Origin: a virus
Strand: one strand, 5' to 3'
Length of the DNA: 49,829 nt
IMG/VR virus record: IMGVR_UViG_3300047480_000302
Span: 1 to 49,829 of that record
Below the pieces are notes generated by a model. It was given only the letters and a program-made list of their open reading frames with translations, did no database searches and had not been told where the DNA came from. Shown piece by piece: positions 24,852-33,371 of the stretch (position 1 is the stretch's first letter; every line of letters begins with the position of its first letter). A program made the position numbers and the translations under genes.

Positions 24852-25367
24852 ATGAACTTAGTAGAACACCTCAAATCTAGACATCTAGACTTAGAATTAC
24901 ACCGGCCAGTCGTCAACGACACCGAAGGTGTAGCTACATTTTATCTCTGGAATCTCTCGGGTCAGTTGGTCGGTTACCAACAATATAGACCTCTTGGAGA
25001 AAAGAAACCCCAAAACAATCCTAAAGAAGGTAAGTACTTCACTTATCGTAAACAACCTACACTCGCTGTTTGGGGTGTTGAAAGTTTAAAGTATCCCGGA
25101 AGTGTCTTCGTTTGCGAAGGTGTCTTTGACGCATGTCGGCTTACTGAAAAAGGCTGTGCTGCTGTTGCAGTTCTATCTAATAACACTGGATGGGATTTGC
25201 AAAATTGGCTTAGCATGTTGAATCGTCGAGTTGTTGCAGTTTGTGACAATGATGATGCAGGTCGCAAATTAGCTAAGTTTGGTCATGAAGCAGTCTTCAC
25301 TTATGAAAAGGATCTAGGAGATTCTAGTGAAGACTATGTCAATTCTTTGGTGTTACATTATGCATAA
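24852..25367 (+). CDS. Stand-alone Toprim-domain protein
   Basis: From ATG 24852 the product has 171 residues. The Toprim core is clear: VFVCEGVFDACRL (catalytic Glu) near residue 90, then RRVVAVCDNDDAGRKLAKFG (the DxD-type metal site) near 138. No zinc-finger or polymerase domain of DnaG and no helicase domain is attached, and the N terminus (LEHLKSRHLDLELHRP type) is short. It could work with a separate primase or be an OLD/topoisomerase-like module. Translation may be leaderless (see the promoter at 24817). Confidence 0.78.
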   Translation: MNLVEHLKSRHLDLELHRPVVNDTEGVATFYLWNLSGQLVGYQQYRPLGEKKPQNNPKEGKYFTYRKQPTLAVWGVESLKYPGSVFVCEGVFDACRLTEKGCAAVAVLSNNTGWDLQNWLSMLNRRVVAVCDNDDAGRKLAKFGHEAVFTYEKDLGDSSEDYVNSLVLHYA

Positions 25368-25536
25368 GAAACTTGATCGTTGTAAAGATTGTATGTCGTT
25401 TGTTTCTCATAAGAATAAAAAGAATCTAACAGAAGCACAAAAGCGACATGACTATTGGTGTTGTGCTAAAGGAAAGAAAGCAATAGACAGTATTGCTCTT
25501 TGTATTGTACATGATTTAAAAAGAACTAAGGAATGA
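25360..25536 (+). CDS. Small cysteine-containing protein
   Basis: A 58-residue product; the ATG at 25360 overlaps the Toprim gene's end by 8 bp. CKDCMSF and WCCAKGKK provide four cysteines in a possible zinc site, and the protein is very basic. Not recognised. It is coupled to the next gene with a 1-bp gap. Confidence 0.5.
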   Translation: MHKKLDRCKDCMSFVSHKNKKNLTEAQKRHDYWCCAKGKKAIDSIALCIVHDLKRTKE

Positions 25537-25537
25537 T

Positions 25538-25828
25538 ATGAGTGGTGGTCATTTTGATTACAAGCAATATCAAATTGAATATATTGCTGATGAAATAGAG
25601 CAATTGATTCTAGACAATTATTCTGAAGAACTCAATGAATGGGGTGATCGGAAAGGTAGATTCTATTCGGAGGAAACTCTTATGGAATTTAAAGATGCAC
25701 TATGTACATTGCGTCAAGCTAAAATTTATGCACAACGTATTGATTGGTTAGTATCCGGTGATGATGGAGAAGATAGTTTCCATCGTCGCCTTAAAGAAGA
25801 ATTAGACAAATTATCATGTTCAAAGTAA
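25538..25828 (+). CDS. Conserved phage protein (MSGGHFDY type)
   Basis: A 96-residue protein starting MSGGHFDYKQYQIEYIADEI, a sequence opening I know from numerous phage and bacterial hypothetical proteins. It is acidic and helical, with LRQAKIYAQRIDWLVSGDDG toward the C terminus. Function unknown. It overlaps the next gene by 13 bp. Confidence 0.65.
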   Translation: MSGGHFDYKQYQIEYIADEIEQLILDNYSEELNEWGDRKGRFYSEETLMEFKDALCTLRQAKIYAQRIDWLVSGDDGEDSFHRRLKEELDKLSCSK

Positions 25829-26013
25829 TAGGTAAAGAAGAAACATTGAAGGTTCTTACTCTTGCTGAAGCAATGAATGTTGCTAAGCACATGAATGAAT
25901 TCGTAAGAATTGTTGGTGAGGACTTTGAAGTCGTTGGTATCTTTGGTGCAGATTCTATTAAAGAAGGAGTTTGTCCAGATGGTATTGATTATGATTGGAG
26001 AAAGCGTCGATGA
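25816..26013 (+). CDS. Conserved small phage protein
   Basis: A 65-residue protein (FVRIVGEDFEVVGIFGADSI then CPDGIDYDWRKRR) of a type common in tailed phages. The strand-rich FVxIxGxxFEVVGxFG and CPDGxxYxWxKR elements are recognisable, but no function is known. ATGA overlap with the next gene. Confidence 0.6.
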   Translation: MFKVIGKEETLKVLTLAEAMNVAKHMNEFVRIVGEDFEVVGIFGADSIKEGVCPDGIDYDWRKRR

Positions 26014-26675
26014 GTTTTACTGAATCAGATAAACTTAAAATCCTTAAGTTAAAATCGGGAATTGCTTCTTATTATAATCTTCAAATGAAGAAAATTGGAG
26101 ATCGTCAATTAGAAGCTCTTTTCTTTGAGAATTGCGTTATCAGCGGTGGTATCTCATGTTCAGTGTTTCATGAAACTGCTATTAATGATATCGACATCTA
26201 CGCAAGATCTGCAAAGGCTATGATTCTTATTAAAGATTATATCATTAATTCAAAAAAGAATATTAAGACGTTTGCAACGTATTCAATCGATCCCGCAACA
26301 GGCGACAAACTTGTTACACAAGGCGCAAATCCTGCGATCACAGTTAATGCAGTAACTCTTACAAATGACGTGCAATTTATTTACATGGATACGTGGGATA
26401 ACTGCAAAAGCAAATTTGATTTTATTCACTGTCAACCTCATTATGATTTAGCTACACAGAAGTACTTTATTTCTAAAGCTCAATATGACTCTATCAAATC
26501 TAAAGAATTAGTAACGACAGGATTAGTTGAAATTAAAGAAAATAGACGTGACAAATATCTAAAACGTGGTTGGAAAGAGCAATTTAAATCAGCTGAATTT
26601 AAGTCCAATGATATTGGAGAAATTGGAATTATTGCTCAGGAAATTTCACAAATAATCCCATCTGTGATAAAATAA
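26010..26675 (+). CDS. Putative nucleotidyltransferase-fold protein
   Basis: Start ATG 26010 overlaps the previous stop; 221 residues. CVISGGISCSVFHETAINDIDIY (given here in parts) has the GG-S...D-x-D pattern of the polymerase-beta nucleotidyltransferase fold used by antitoxin-type and tRNA-modifying enzymes: GGISCS followed by NDIDIY. KFDFIHCQPHYDLATQKY lies downstream. Phage proteins of this type are known only as hypothetical nucleotidyltransferases. Substrate unknown; the tRNA array makes an RNA substrate thinkable, but this is inference. Confidence 0.65.
   Translation: MSFTESDKLKILKLKSGIASYYNLQMKKIGDRQLEALFFENCVISGGISCSVFHETAINDIDIYARSAKAMILIKDYIINSKKNIKTFATYSIDPATGDKLVTQGANPAITVNAVTLTNDVQFIYMDTWDNCKSKFDFIHCQPHYDLATQKYFISKAQYDSIKSKELVTTGLVEIKENRRDKYLKRGWKEQFKSAEFKSNDIGEIGIIAQEISQIIPSVIK
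26645..26673 (+). promoter_or_regulatory. Candidate promoter with leaderless start
   Basis: TTCACA and TAAAAT are 17 bp apart, and the -10 box is followed after exactly 6 bases by the ATG at 26680. This repeats the geometry seen at 24817-24852 and 41574-41609. The boxes are weaker than in other copies. Confidence 0.4.
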
Positions 26676-26679
26676 ACCT

Positions 26680-26958
26680 ATGGGAACTCTTACTGATTAT
26701 TTTGCAAAGAACGCTTACAAACACACCTATGATATTGGCGATCGTGTTGAAGGCAAGTGGAATGGTATACCATTTGTAGGATCTGTTGGAAATGATAGGT
26801 TTGTTAATGAAGATGATGGACCTGAAGTTACTATTCATCTCGATCTTCCTATTGTCTATAAAAGCAAAGTTCATAATATTTTAGTAGTTAAGCATAAACA
26901 AATTAAACGAAGGAAAGAATATGTCTATCCGGTGGATCGAAAACGCAAGCATGAGTGA
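26680..26958 (+). CDS. Small conserved phage protein
   Basis: A 92-residue protein. TDYFAKNAYKHTYDIGDRVE opens an SH3-like beta barrel (GDRVEGKWNGIPFVGSVGND, EVTIHLDLPI, VHNILVVKHKQI). Family known to me only as small T4-like phage proteins. Overlaps the phosphatase gene by 38 bp. Confidence 0.6.
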   Translation: MGTLTDYFAKNAYKHTYDIGDRVEGKWNGIPFVGSVGNDRFVNEDDGPEVTIHLDLPIVYKSKVHNILVVKHKQIKRRKEYVYPVDRKRKHE

Positions 26959-27418
26959 TATTCATCTGGGTCATCATAGTGATCTTGGTGAGAATTGCAT
27001 GTTGATTCGTATTCAGGATCCAGCAACTGAGTTTAAACCTACTAAGCGGGAGTTTAAAGAAGTTCACGAGTTTGAATTCCTCGACGCTGAGGATGAGGAT
27101 GGCTTTCCAGATGAAGTAAAGATCTCTGATGAGCAAGCCGCACAAATCGTTAGACTGTTAGAGCACGCACTAGAAAAGCAAATGAATGTTATGGTGCATT
27201 GTCATGCAGGTATTTGCCGTTCTGGTGCTGTGACTGAGGTTGGCACAATGCTAGGCTTCACCGCAACTGAAAGGTTCCGTCAACCTAATTTGCGCGTTAA
27301 GCACAAGCTCATGAAAGCACTTGGTTGGACTTACGATAGCAACGAGCCAAAGACTTCGACAGGTGGTTATCTATCCATGAATGGTATTTGGCTCCCTAAT
27401 AATTTTGGAGAAGAGTGA
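26921..27418 (+). CDS. Dual-specificity/tyrosine phosphatase-like protein
   Basis: A 165-residue protein with the cysteine phosphatase P-loop HCHAGICRSG (HCx5R) near residue 93, preceded by MNVMVHC beta strand. An Asp-rich loop (FLDAEDEDGFPDE) lies ahead, as in many dual-specificity phosphatases. It could dephosphorylate proteins, nucleotides or RNA ends. The next gene is a damaged kinase-like gene, so the pair might have opposed functions; this is inference. Confidence 0.8.
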   Translation: MSIRWIENASMSDIHLGHHSDLGENCMLIRIQDPATEFKPTKREFKEVHEFEFLDAEDEDGFPDEVKISDEQAAQIVRLLEHALEKQMNVMVHCHAGICRSGAVTEVGTMLGFTATERFRQPNLRVKHKLMKALGWTYDSNEPKTSTGGYLSMNGIWLPNNFGEE

Positions 27419-27860
27419 TGCCTACGGCTTATATTCTATTTGGAATTCCGGCGTCAGGAAAATCAACGTGGATAATTGTGTGATTGCTTCGACTGATTCA
27501 TACGTCGAGGCATTTGCACGTTCAGTTAATAAAACATACTCAGAAGTATTTGATCAAATTATGCCAACAGCAGTTGATCAAATGGTTAATGATGTCATTA
27601 ATGCATACGAATCATCTAAAGATATTATCTGGGATCAAACGTCTACTACGATTGCTTCAAGGAAAAAGAAGTTAAAGATGCTAGATGGGTATACAAAAAT
27701 TGCCATTGTATTTAAAATACCAGAAATGGAAGAACTTATGAAGAGGTTATCGTCACGTCCTGGAAAAGTTATTCCATGGAATGTGGTTTCACAAATGATT
27801 AGTTCTTTTGAGCATCCTTCACTTGAAGAAGGATTTGATCAAATTTGGCATGCGGAATGA
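27418..27860 (+). pseudogene. AAA-type P-loop kinase gene split by a frameshift
   Basis: The frame from ATG 27418 (overlapping the phosphatase stop) encodes a good Walker A, YILFGIPASGKSTWI, then hits TGA at 27481-27483. The adjacent frame carries the rest of the kinase: CVIASTDSYVEAFARSVNKT, DIIWDQTSTTIASRKKKL, and a C-terminal half to 27860. Adding one base near 27475 (in ATAATTG) would fuse them into a ~147-residue polynucleotide/nucleotide kinase-like protein. Causes could be a real 1-bp deletion, a sequencing error in an A run, or -1 frameshifting; no classic slippery heptamer is seen after the Walker motif. Confidence 0.7.
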
Positions 27861-27867
27861 GGAAATT

Positions 27868-28095
27868 ATGACAGGAGGTAAACCAGTGGCGGCATTATTG
27901 CGCTCAAAGGCTGATGCATCAGATCAGATTAGTATCACTAAAATTACAACTCTTAAGGAGGGCTATATGTTAATCACGGATTTTGAAAACTGTATGGGAA
28001 ATATGACAGTTAAGATTTATCCTTCAGAGGCTGCTGCTAGAGCGTCTTCTCCAAATGAACGTGTTCTAAAAGTTAAAGTTGAAAGGGAACTATGA
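27868..28095 (+). CDS. Small protein, function unknown
   Basis: Start ATG 27868 has GAGG 6 bases upstream; 75 residues. It opens MTGGKPVAALLRSKADASDQ and has a strand-rich middle (SITKITTLKEGYMLITDFEN). Not recognised. It overlaps the next gene by 4 bp. Confidence 0.5.
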   Translation: MTGGKPVAALLRSKADASDQISITKITTLKEGYMLITDFENCMGNMTVKIYPSEAAARASSPNERVLKVKVEREL

Positions 28096-28295
28096 ATATA
28101 GATTTCAATACATTTTTTAGAATGCGTGTAGATGTTTCTAAAATTAAAGACGATCAATATCAACTCGTAATTGAACGTGTAAATTTAGATGATTCGTTTT
28201 ATAGTAGCAAATCTGAATTTTATTTAAACAAAGAACAACTAACACTTCTTGTAAATTATTTCCAAGAGATTGGAGATCAACATGATATCAAGTAA
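28092..28295 (+). CDS. Small protein, function unknown
   Basis: A 67-residue beta-rich protein (MRVDVSKIKDDQYQLVIERV, EQLTLLVNYFQE). No family recognised; ATGA coupling to the preceding gene and a 14-bp overlap with the next one support translation. Confidence 0.5.
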   Translation: MNIDFNTFFRMRVDVSKIKDDQYQLVIERVNLDDSFYSSKSEFYLNKEQLTLLVNYFQEIGDQHDIK

Positions 28296-28608
28296 TTCAC
28301 CGATTGATTGGACAAAATTTATGTCAACAAGTGATAATGAAGAATTTGTAAAGACTCCTGAATTTCGTGAATGGTTGATTAATATTCTTTCTGATGAAAC
28401 TAATCCAACAACTATTACGTTTACGAAAAAAGATGGTACACAACGTGTAATGAAGTGCACTCGTAGTCCAACACAAATTCCTGAAGATCAGCACCCTAAA
28501 AATAATACAAATGATTCGGAAACATCACTTCGTGTTTTTGATCTAGACAAAGGCGAATGGCGCTCGTTTATTGTTGAAAATGTTAAGCGCATTGAATATT
28601 CTTTCTAA
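28282..28608 (+). CDS. SH3-like (DUF2693/WYL_2-type) small protein
   Basis: From ATG 28282 (GGAGA upstream) the product has 108 residues. Residues ~40-105 show the TFTKKDGTQRVMKCT ... SLRVFDLDKGEWRSF pattern of the DUF2693/WYL_2 SH3-like barrel, common in T4-like phages. These are thought to be small nucleic-acid or ligand-binding domains; no specific role can be given. Confidence 0.68.
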   Translation: MISSNSPIDWTKFMSTSDNEEFVKTPEFREWLINILSDETNPTTITFTKKDGTQRVMKCTRSPTQIPEDQHPKNNTNDSETSLRVFDLDKGEWRSFIVENVKRIEYSF

Positions 28609-28610
28609 TT

Positions 28611-28871
28611 ATGACTCAAATTTCAAATCCAGCAGATCGCGTTAAAATTAAAAAGATGCTTACTGAAGTATCTAATTCAATGACACGTATTGAAGCAGAA
28701 CGTGATCTTATCAAGGAAACCATTAAAGAAATGTCTCAAGAGTTTAATCTCTCAAAGCGACAACTTAATCGAATGGCAAAAGTATATCATAAACAGAATT
28801 TCTCGCGTGAACAAGAAGAACATTCCGAGTTTGAGGATTTGTATACCTCGATCGTGGAAAGTAATACTTAA
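28611..28871 (+). CDS. dsbA: DsbA-like DNA-binding transcription factor
   Basis: An 86-residue helical protein. Its C-terminal half, FNLSKRQLNRMAKVYHKQNF then FEDLYTSIVES, parallels T4 DsbA (FNRLLALYHKDN...LYDTV), a double-stranded DNA-binding protein that modulates late transcription. The name is unrelated to the disulfide oxidoreductase. A strong promoter follows 9 bp after its stop. Confidence 0.68.
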   Translation: MTQISNPADRVKIKKMLTEVSNSMTRIEAERDLIKETIKEMSQEFNLSKRQLNRMAKVYHKQNFSREQEEHSEFEDLYTSIVESNT

Positions 28872-28879
28872 GTTTACAG

Positions 28880-28908
28880 TGTACAATAATTCATTTTTAG
28901 TATATAAT
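28880..28908 (+). promoter_or_regulatory. Sigma70-like promoter (TGTACA-17-TATAAT)
   Basis: TGTACA and TATAAT at 17 bp. The -10 box is followed after 6 bases by ATG (28915), opening a 10-codon frame ending shortly after the start of the next gene, whose own ATG at 28931 has GGAGG. Confidence 0.75.
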
Positions 28909-28930
28909 ACTACTATGAATTGGAGGACAC

Positions 28931-30100
28931 ATGGCAACTACTGCTAAAGAACCTAAAGAAAAATTGACACCTTCTGAAAAACGTGCTCAGAAGCGTCGTG
29001 AAGCCGCTGCCGCTGCCGAACAAGTTTTCGGCACTGGTCGTGGTTCTACTGAACCCACGATCAATCCATTGGATTATACAATTAGTCTAATGCGCGCATT
29101 GAACTACTACAACGCTGCTTACGAAAATAAGGATAAGCGCAAGTGGTTCATGTCGTACGTTGGTAAAAAGTCTACAGATTTTGAATCTCTTTCTGATTGG
29201 GAGTTTCGTTCTGTTGGCACAATGATTCGTCTTAAACAACGTGAACAACCTCTTACTGATAAAGATCTTCAGTTTATTGAAGATAAAATCAAAGAACTCC
29301 GTGCTAAAGCTAAATCTGGTAAACAATACTCTTCCTTGAAAGGTGAACCCAAGGATAAGGAAGTAAAAGCTACTATCACTATTCAAGATCGTATTGCTGA
29401 AGCAGCATCTATTCATATTGGTGAAATCAATGGAATGATTGACGACTTCATTACGTCTGATGTAGATATTGATGTAGGATCTTATTTGAAAGCTAACAAT
29501 GTCAGCCCACAAGTTTCTAAACTCATTCCTGCAGCTTTTACCAAAACCATTAACGAACTCAATGAAGTTATTAAAGGCGATGACAAGCAGTTGGTCGAAG
29601 GTTATTCAAACATCAAGAAAACCAAGCTCAAGAAACTAATTAAAGGCATTGAATCTATCTCTGATGCATGTGCTCAACAAGTAGTTTCAGCTAAAGCTGC
29701 ACGTAAACCAACTGTTCGTAAAGTTAAAGTTAAATCTCCTGCAGTTCTTGTTAAGAATGTCAAGTATATGAAGGAATTCGCAGAACTAAAAATTAGTTCT
29801 GTATCACCAGAATTGCTTGTTGAATCTAAAGAAGTGTGGATCTATAACACCAAATATAAAAAGATTCAAGTGTATCGTGCAATCGGCGAAGGCGTCATGA
29901 CTGTTAAAGGTACATCACTCATTGGATATGAAGTTGCAACATCAGGTTGTAAAACTCTTCGTAAACCAGAAGTAGTCACTCAATACGCCAATATGACTAA
30001 ACGCACTTTGGCCCAAGAATTCAAATCGCTAAAGACTAAAGAATCTGCAGTCAATGGTCGTATTAATCAAGAATGTATTATTCTGAAAGCTTTTAAATGA
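28931..30100 (+). CDS. Conserved T4-like marine phage protein, function unknown
   Basis: A 389-residue basic protein. The N-terminal 45 residues are Lys/Ala-rich (SEKRAQKRREAAAAAEQVFG), then comes INPLDYTISLMRALNYYN, a block I recall from marine T4-like phages. Residues 130-260 are helical, and a C-terminal part (FAELKISSVSPELLVESKEV, VYRAIGEGVMTVKG) is beta-rich. It sits under its own promoter immediately before RNase H, so a replication or nucleic-acid role is plausible. No known catalytic motif. Confidence 0.68.
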   Translation: MATTAKEPKEKLTPSEKRAQKRREAAAAAEQVFGTGRGSTEPTINPLDYTISLMRALNYYNAAYENKDKRKWFMSYVGKKSTDFESLSDWEFRSVGTMIRLKQREQPLTDKDLQFIEDKIKELRAKAKSGKQYSSLKGEPKDKEVKATITIQDRIAEAASIHIGEINGMIDDFITSDVDIDVGSYLKANNVSPQVSKLIPAAFTKTINELNEVIKGDDKQLVEGYSNIKKTKLKKLIKGIESISDACAQQVVSAKAARKPTVRKVKVKSPAVLVKNVKYMKEFAELKISSVSPELLVESKEVWIYNTKYKKIQVYRAIGEGVMTVKGTSLIGYEVATSGCKTLRKPEVVTQYANMTKRTLAQEFKSLKTKESAVNGRINQECIILKAFK

Positions 30101-30966
30101 TTTTACTCGATTACAGTCAAGTTTGCGTAGCAGCAATTCTTGCATTCAGCCATGACTTGAAGCGTGGTACTGATATTGAAAAGAAAGATTTGATTCGCCA
30201 CGTTGCGCTTAATTCTATTAAATCATACAAGAAAAAGTATGGTAAAGAATATGGGCAAATGGTTATTGCGTGCGATGGCCGCAATTATTGGCGCAAAGAA
30301 TACTTTGCAAACTATAAAGGTTTGCGTAAGAAAGCACGTGAAGAATCTGAACTCGATTGGAAGTTTATTTTTGAAACTCTAAACGAAATCCGTGAAGATC
30401 TAAAGTCTTATTTTTCGTATAAGGTTATTCACGTAGATCGTTGTGAAGCTGACGACGTCATTGCAGTGCTTGCCGAATCTACTCAGGAATTTGGTAAATT
30501 CGAACCCGTGATGATTGTGTCTTCAGACAAAGACTTCAAACAACTTCATGCATATGAGAATGTTAAGCAGTTTAGTCCTATGCTTAAGAAGCTTGTTGTA
30601 GTCAATAAGAAAGAACTAAAAGAATGGCTTGTTGAACATATCGTTAAAGGTGATTCTGGCGACGGCATTCCAAATATTCTTACTAAAGATGATGCGCTAA
30701 TGATTGGCGAACGTCAAAAGTCTGTATCATCTAAACGCCTTGAAGAATTCTTTGAACGTGGTTATGAAGCATGCCGTAACGATGAAGAACGTCGTAATTG
30801 GCAACGTAATATTCAACTAGTTGATTTTAAATATATTCCTGAAGACGTTAAACAATCTATTCTGGATGCGTTTGAAACTCCTATTCAGGGAAGCAAAAGC
30901 GCTATTATGAATTACCTTATTAAAAATAGATGTCGAAATCTATTGAACGAAATTGAGGAGTTTTGA
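30097..30966 (+). CDS. rnh: RNase H / 5'-3' exonuclease (T4 Rnh type)
   Basis: A 289-residue FEN1-family nuclease that removes RNA primers from Okazaki fragments. The acidic metal ligands are visible: MILLDYSQ at the start, ACDGRNYWRKEYF, VDRCEADDVIAVLA, VSSDKDFKQL, and the helix-hairpin GDSGDGIPNIL. Coupled by ATGA to the upstream gene and TGATG to the DUF6433 gene. It works with the DNA ligase encoded 0.7 kb downstream. Confidence 0.93.
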   Translation: MILLDYSQVCVAAILAFSHDLKRGTDIEKKDLIRHVALNSIKSYKKKYGKEYGQMVIACDGRNYWRKEYFANYKGLRKKAREESELDWKFIFETLNEIREDLKSYFSYKVIHVDRCEADDVIAVLAESTQEFGKFEPVMIVSSDKDFKQLHAYENVKQFSPMLKKLVVVNKKELKEWLVEHIVKGDSGDGIPNILTKDDALMIGERQKSVSSKRLEEFFERGYEACRNDEERRNWQRNIQLVDFKYIPEDVKQSILDAFETPIQGSKSAIMNYLIKNRCRNLLNEIEEF

Positions 30967-31403
30967 TGTCAAAGTACATTACTGAAATCTTAGAAGAAGT
31001 TGATAAAGACCCAAAGTCTTTAGAAAAATATAAAACCAATGCAGCATTGAAGTTTATCTTTCAATATGCATTTATTCCAGAACAAAAGTTTGATTTGCCC
31101 GAAGGCACTCCTCCATTCAAAGAGGATCCAGCACCTCTTGGTATGAGTAGAGCAAATTTTGTAATGGAGACTAAAAAGCTTTATATTTTCACAAAACAAA
31201 AAGAATTAAACAAAGTTCGTAAAGAACATTTGTTTATTCAATTGCTTGAAAATATTCATCCATCTGAGGCTAAACTCCTCATTGCTGTCAAAGATCAGAA
31301 GCTAAATAAGCTATATAAGAAAGTCACTGCAGACCTTGCAGCTGACTATGGCTTCATTCCAAGACAGAGTAAAAATGAGGAATCAACACCAAAAAAATCT
31401 TAA
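30966..31403 (+). CDS. DUF6433-like conserved phage protein
   Basis: Start ATG 30966 overlaps the rnh stop and has GAGGAG upstream; 145 residues. ITEILEEVDKDPKSLEKYK, FDLPEGTPPFKEDPAP and NIHPSEAKLLIAVKDQKL match a family I know from T4-like marine phages (DUF6433). Its function is unknown, but it is regularly near replication genes. Confidence 0.72.
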   Translation: MSKYITEILEEVDKDPKSLEKYKTNAALKFIFQYAFIPEQKFDLPEGTPPFKEDPAPLGMSRANFVMETKKLYIFTKQKELNKVRKEHLFIQLLENIHPSEAKLLIAVKDQKLNKLYKKVTADLAADYGFIPRQSKNEESTPKKS

Positions 31404-31596
31404 GATTATTCTTTCACTCGAGCAACAGGAATTCGCTCACTGGTTGGCACACTTACCAGATGACGAAATCGACTACGTTGAATGGCTTCTTGAAGAAGTC
31501 GACATTGCTCTTGAAAACATGGTCATTGAACAAATTGGATTTGACCAAGCGAAAGAAATAATCAGTAAGTATACCATTAATGGAATAGTTGACTAA
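31375..31596 (+). CDS. Small acidic protein
   Basis: From ATG 31375 (GAGGAATC region, overlapping the previous gene by 29 bp) the product has 73 residues: FAHWLAHLPDDEIDYVEWLL. Similar small acidic helical proteins occur near rnh in related phages. Function unknown. Confidence 0.55.
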   Translation: MRNQHQKNLKIILSLEQQEFAHWLAHLPDDEIDYVEWLLEEVDIALENMVIEQIGFDQAKEIISKYTINGIVD

Positions 31597-31608
31597 CACA
31601 GTCAACTA

Positions 31609-31637
31609 TATACAAAAAATCGTAGATGGTGTATAAT
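31609..31637 (+). promoter_or_regulatory. Sigma70-like promoter for DNA ligase
   Basis: TATACA and TATAAT are 17 bp apart with the GTAGATGGTG spacer end typical of this promoter class, 25 bp before the ligase start. Confidence 0.72.
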
Positions 31638-31661
31638 TAACCATCTTGGAATGATTTTACT

Positions 31662-32912
31662 ATGATTTTAGACATCCTCAAAGAACTTGAAGCAACTTCC
31701 TCTCGTTTGGAGAAGGAAGCCATTCTGAAACGTGAAGAAAACAACGAACTCTTGAAGCGTGTTTTCTTCTTGGCTTATGATCCATTCACTCAGTTCTATC
31801 AACGTAAGATTCCCGAGTATGTAACAGAGTCTATCCCGTGGCATACTCTAGAATCTGCACTGCCTAAGTTGGACGCATTGTCTAAACGAGAAGTAACTGG
31901 TAATGCAGCAATCGAATATTTGTCATTGCTTCTTTCAGAAGTTAGTGAAGACGATGCAAAGGTTATTGAACGTATCATTGCAAAAGATTTAAAATGTGGT
32001 GCTTCTGGCTCTACTGCTAACAAAGTTTGGCCGGATTTGATTCATGAGTATCCATGTATGTTGTGTACTCCTTCTGATGAGAAGGTGCTGAGTAAATTTA
32101 AATTCCCAGCATATGCGCAATTAAAGATGGATGGTATGCGTTTCAACGCTATAGTTAAAGACGGCAAGTGCGAGTTCCGTAGTCGTAATGGTAAAGAAAT
32201 TTTACTCCTTGGAAATCTTGAAGAAGAATTTGTTAACATTGCAAATGGTCAGAATCTAGTGTTTGATGGTGAGTTGCTTATCAATGATAAGGGTATCATT
32301 CTTGATCGTCAGACTGGAAATGGCATCCTAAATAAAGCTGTTAAGGGTACCATCTCTATCGATGAAGCCCGTAAAGTACATGCAACAATATGGGATGTCA
32401 TCGATTATGAAACTTTTAAACGAGGTGTTGGAAAACAAGACTATCAGACACGTTTTACGTTGCTTGAGAATATGTCGCTTCCGCGTAAGGTACATCTTGT
32501 TGAGAGTAAAGTTATGGCAACTCTTGAAGAAGCTCAAAAAATCTTCGAAGAATACCTTGCACAAGGTCAAGAAGGAATTTGGGAAGATAAGCGTGTCAAA
32601 ACTCAGGTCAAATTCAAAGCTGAACTTGATTGTGATTTGAAAGTCGTTGGCATTCAACCCGGTACTGGAAAGTACGAAGGAATGGTTGGTGCACTTCTCT
32701 GTGAAAGTTCTGATGGCATTGTCAAAGTTGATGTAGGTTCGGGTTTATCTGATGATGATCGTAAGCGCGATGACTATGTTGGTAAGATTGTAGCAGTAGT
32801 TTATAATGCACGTATTAAGAACAAACAGGGTGAAGAGTCTTTGTTTCTACCACGTTTAATTGAAGTACGTGAAGATAAGAATGAAGCTGATTCATCTGAA
32901 AGAATCAAATGA
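31662..32912 (+). CDS. 30: ATP-dependent DNA ligase (T4 gp30 type)
   Basis: A 416-residue ligase. Lys155 of QLKMDGMRF is the adenylated lysine (KxDGxR), FRSRNGKE is motif III, FDGELLI motif IIIa, EGIWEDKR motif IV, and QVKFKAELDCDLKV motif V. The N-terminal helical domain (1-140) and C-terminal OB fold are present. It seals nicks after RNase H. Driven by its own promoter. Confidence 0.95.
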   Translation: MILDILKELEATSSRLEKEAILKREENNELLKRVFFLAYDPFTQFYQRKIPEYVTESIPWHTLESALPKLDALSKREVTGNAAIEYLSLLLSEVSEDDAKVIERIIAKDLKCGASGSTANKVWPDLIHEYPCMLCTPSDEKVLSKFKFPAYAQLKMDGMRFNAIVKDGKCEFRSRNGKEILLLGNLEEEFVNIANGQNLVFDGELLINDKGIILDRQTGNGILNKAVKGTISIDEARKVHATIWDVIDYETFKRGVGKQDYQTRFTLLENMSLPRKVHLVESKVMATLEEAQKIFEEYLAQGQEGIWEDKRVKTQVKFKAELDCDLKVVGIQPGTGKYEGMVGALLCESSDGIVKVDVGSGLSDDDRKRDDYVGKIVAVVYNARIKNKQGEESLFLPRLIEVREDKNEADSSERIK

Positions 32913-33133
32913 CAATCCCAGTTGAACGTACTAACGCAGTTGTTTATACTCGTGAGTTTCTATTATCTTTATTGGATCCTAAAGAAACTCCACGTATACC
33001 AAAAGCAATACGTAAACAAGCATTACGTCTTCTTAGGCACTATCCATCGAAATTCGAAATGGACATAATTGCAAATAGAGAAGACGGTGATGAAGAAATT
33101 CCATTGATGAAAATATTTGGCAAAAATATGTAA
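32909..33133 (+). CDS. BPSL0761-like small protein
   Basis: A 74-residue protein overlapping the ligase end by 4 bp. MTIPVERTNAVVYTREFLLS ... ALRLLRHYPSKFEM fits the BPSL0761 family, found in many proteobacteria and phages, with unknown function. It suggests a proteobacterial host range. Confidence 0.72.
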   Translation: MTIPVERTNAVVYTREFLLSLLDPKETPRIPKAIRKQALRLLRHYPSKFEMDIIANREDGDEEIPLMKIFGKNM

Positions 33134-33204
33134 ATATTTTTAAAATATATCATAAATCACACATAAAACGTATATATATTATATCAACAAATAAAGAGGC
33201 ATCA

Positions 33205-33312
33205 ATGCATTTCTGTATATCCACCAGCGTAAAATTAAGCTATGACTTTAATGGTCAGGCAATTGCGCGCCCTCTCACATCAAATGAAGGATGGGACGGG
33301 CACAGGGTCTAA
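33205..33312 (+). CDS. Candidate 35-residue small ORF
   Basis: An ATG with AGAGG 8 bases upstream opens 35 codons (MHFCISTSVKLSYDFNGQAI ...) before TAA. It lies alone between the BPSL0761-like gene and a terminator. No homology recognised; moderate chance of being translated. Confidence 0.35.
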   Translation: MHFCISTSVKLSYDFNGQAIARPLTSNEGWDGHRV

Positions 33313-33339
33313 GAGAAGTAGAAATACATACGCACTCAC

Positions 33340-33371
33340 AAGGCCCTACTGAAAAGTTAGGGCCTTTTTGT
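33340..33371 (+). terminator. Rho-independent terminator before the tRNA array
   Basis: A 9-bp perfect stem AAGGCCCTA/TAGGGCCTT followed by TTTTG. It separates the ligase transcript from the tRNA promoters that follow. Confidence 0.88.

Noticed and set aside
28915-28947. 10-codon leader peptide after the promoter at 28880
   Set aside because: It overlaps the true start with GGAGG at 28931, and the ATG is explained by the conserved promoter start region.
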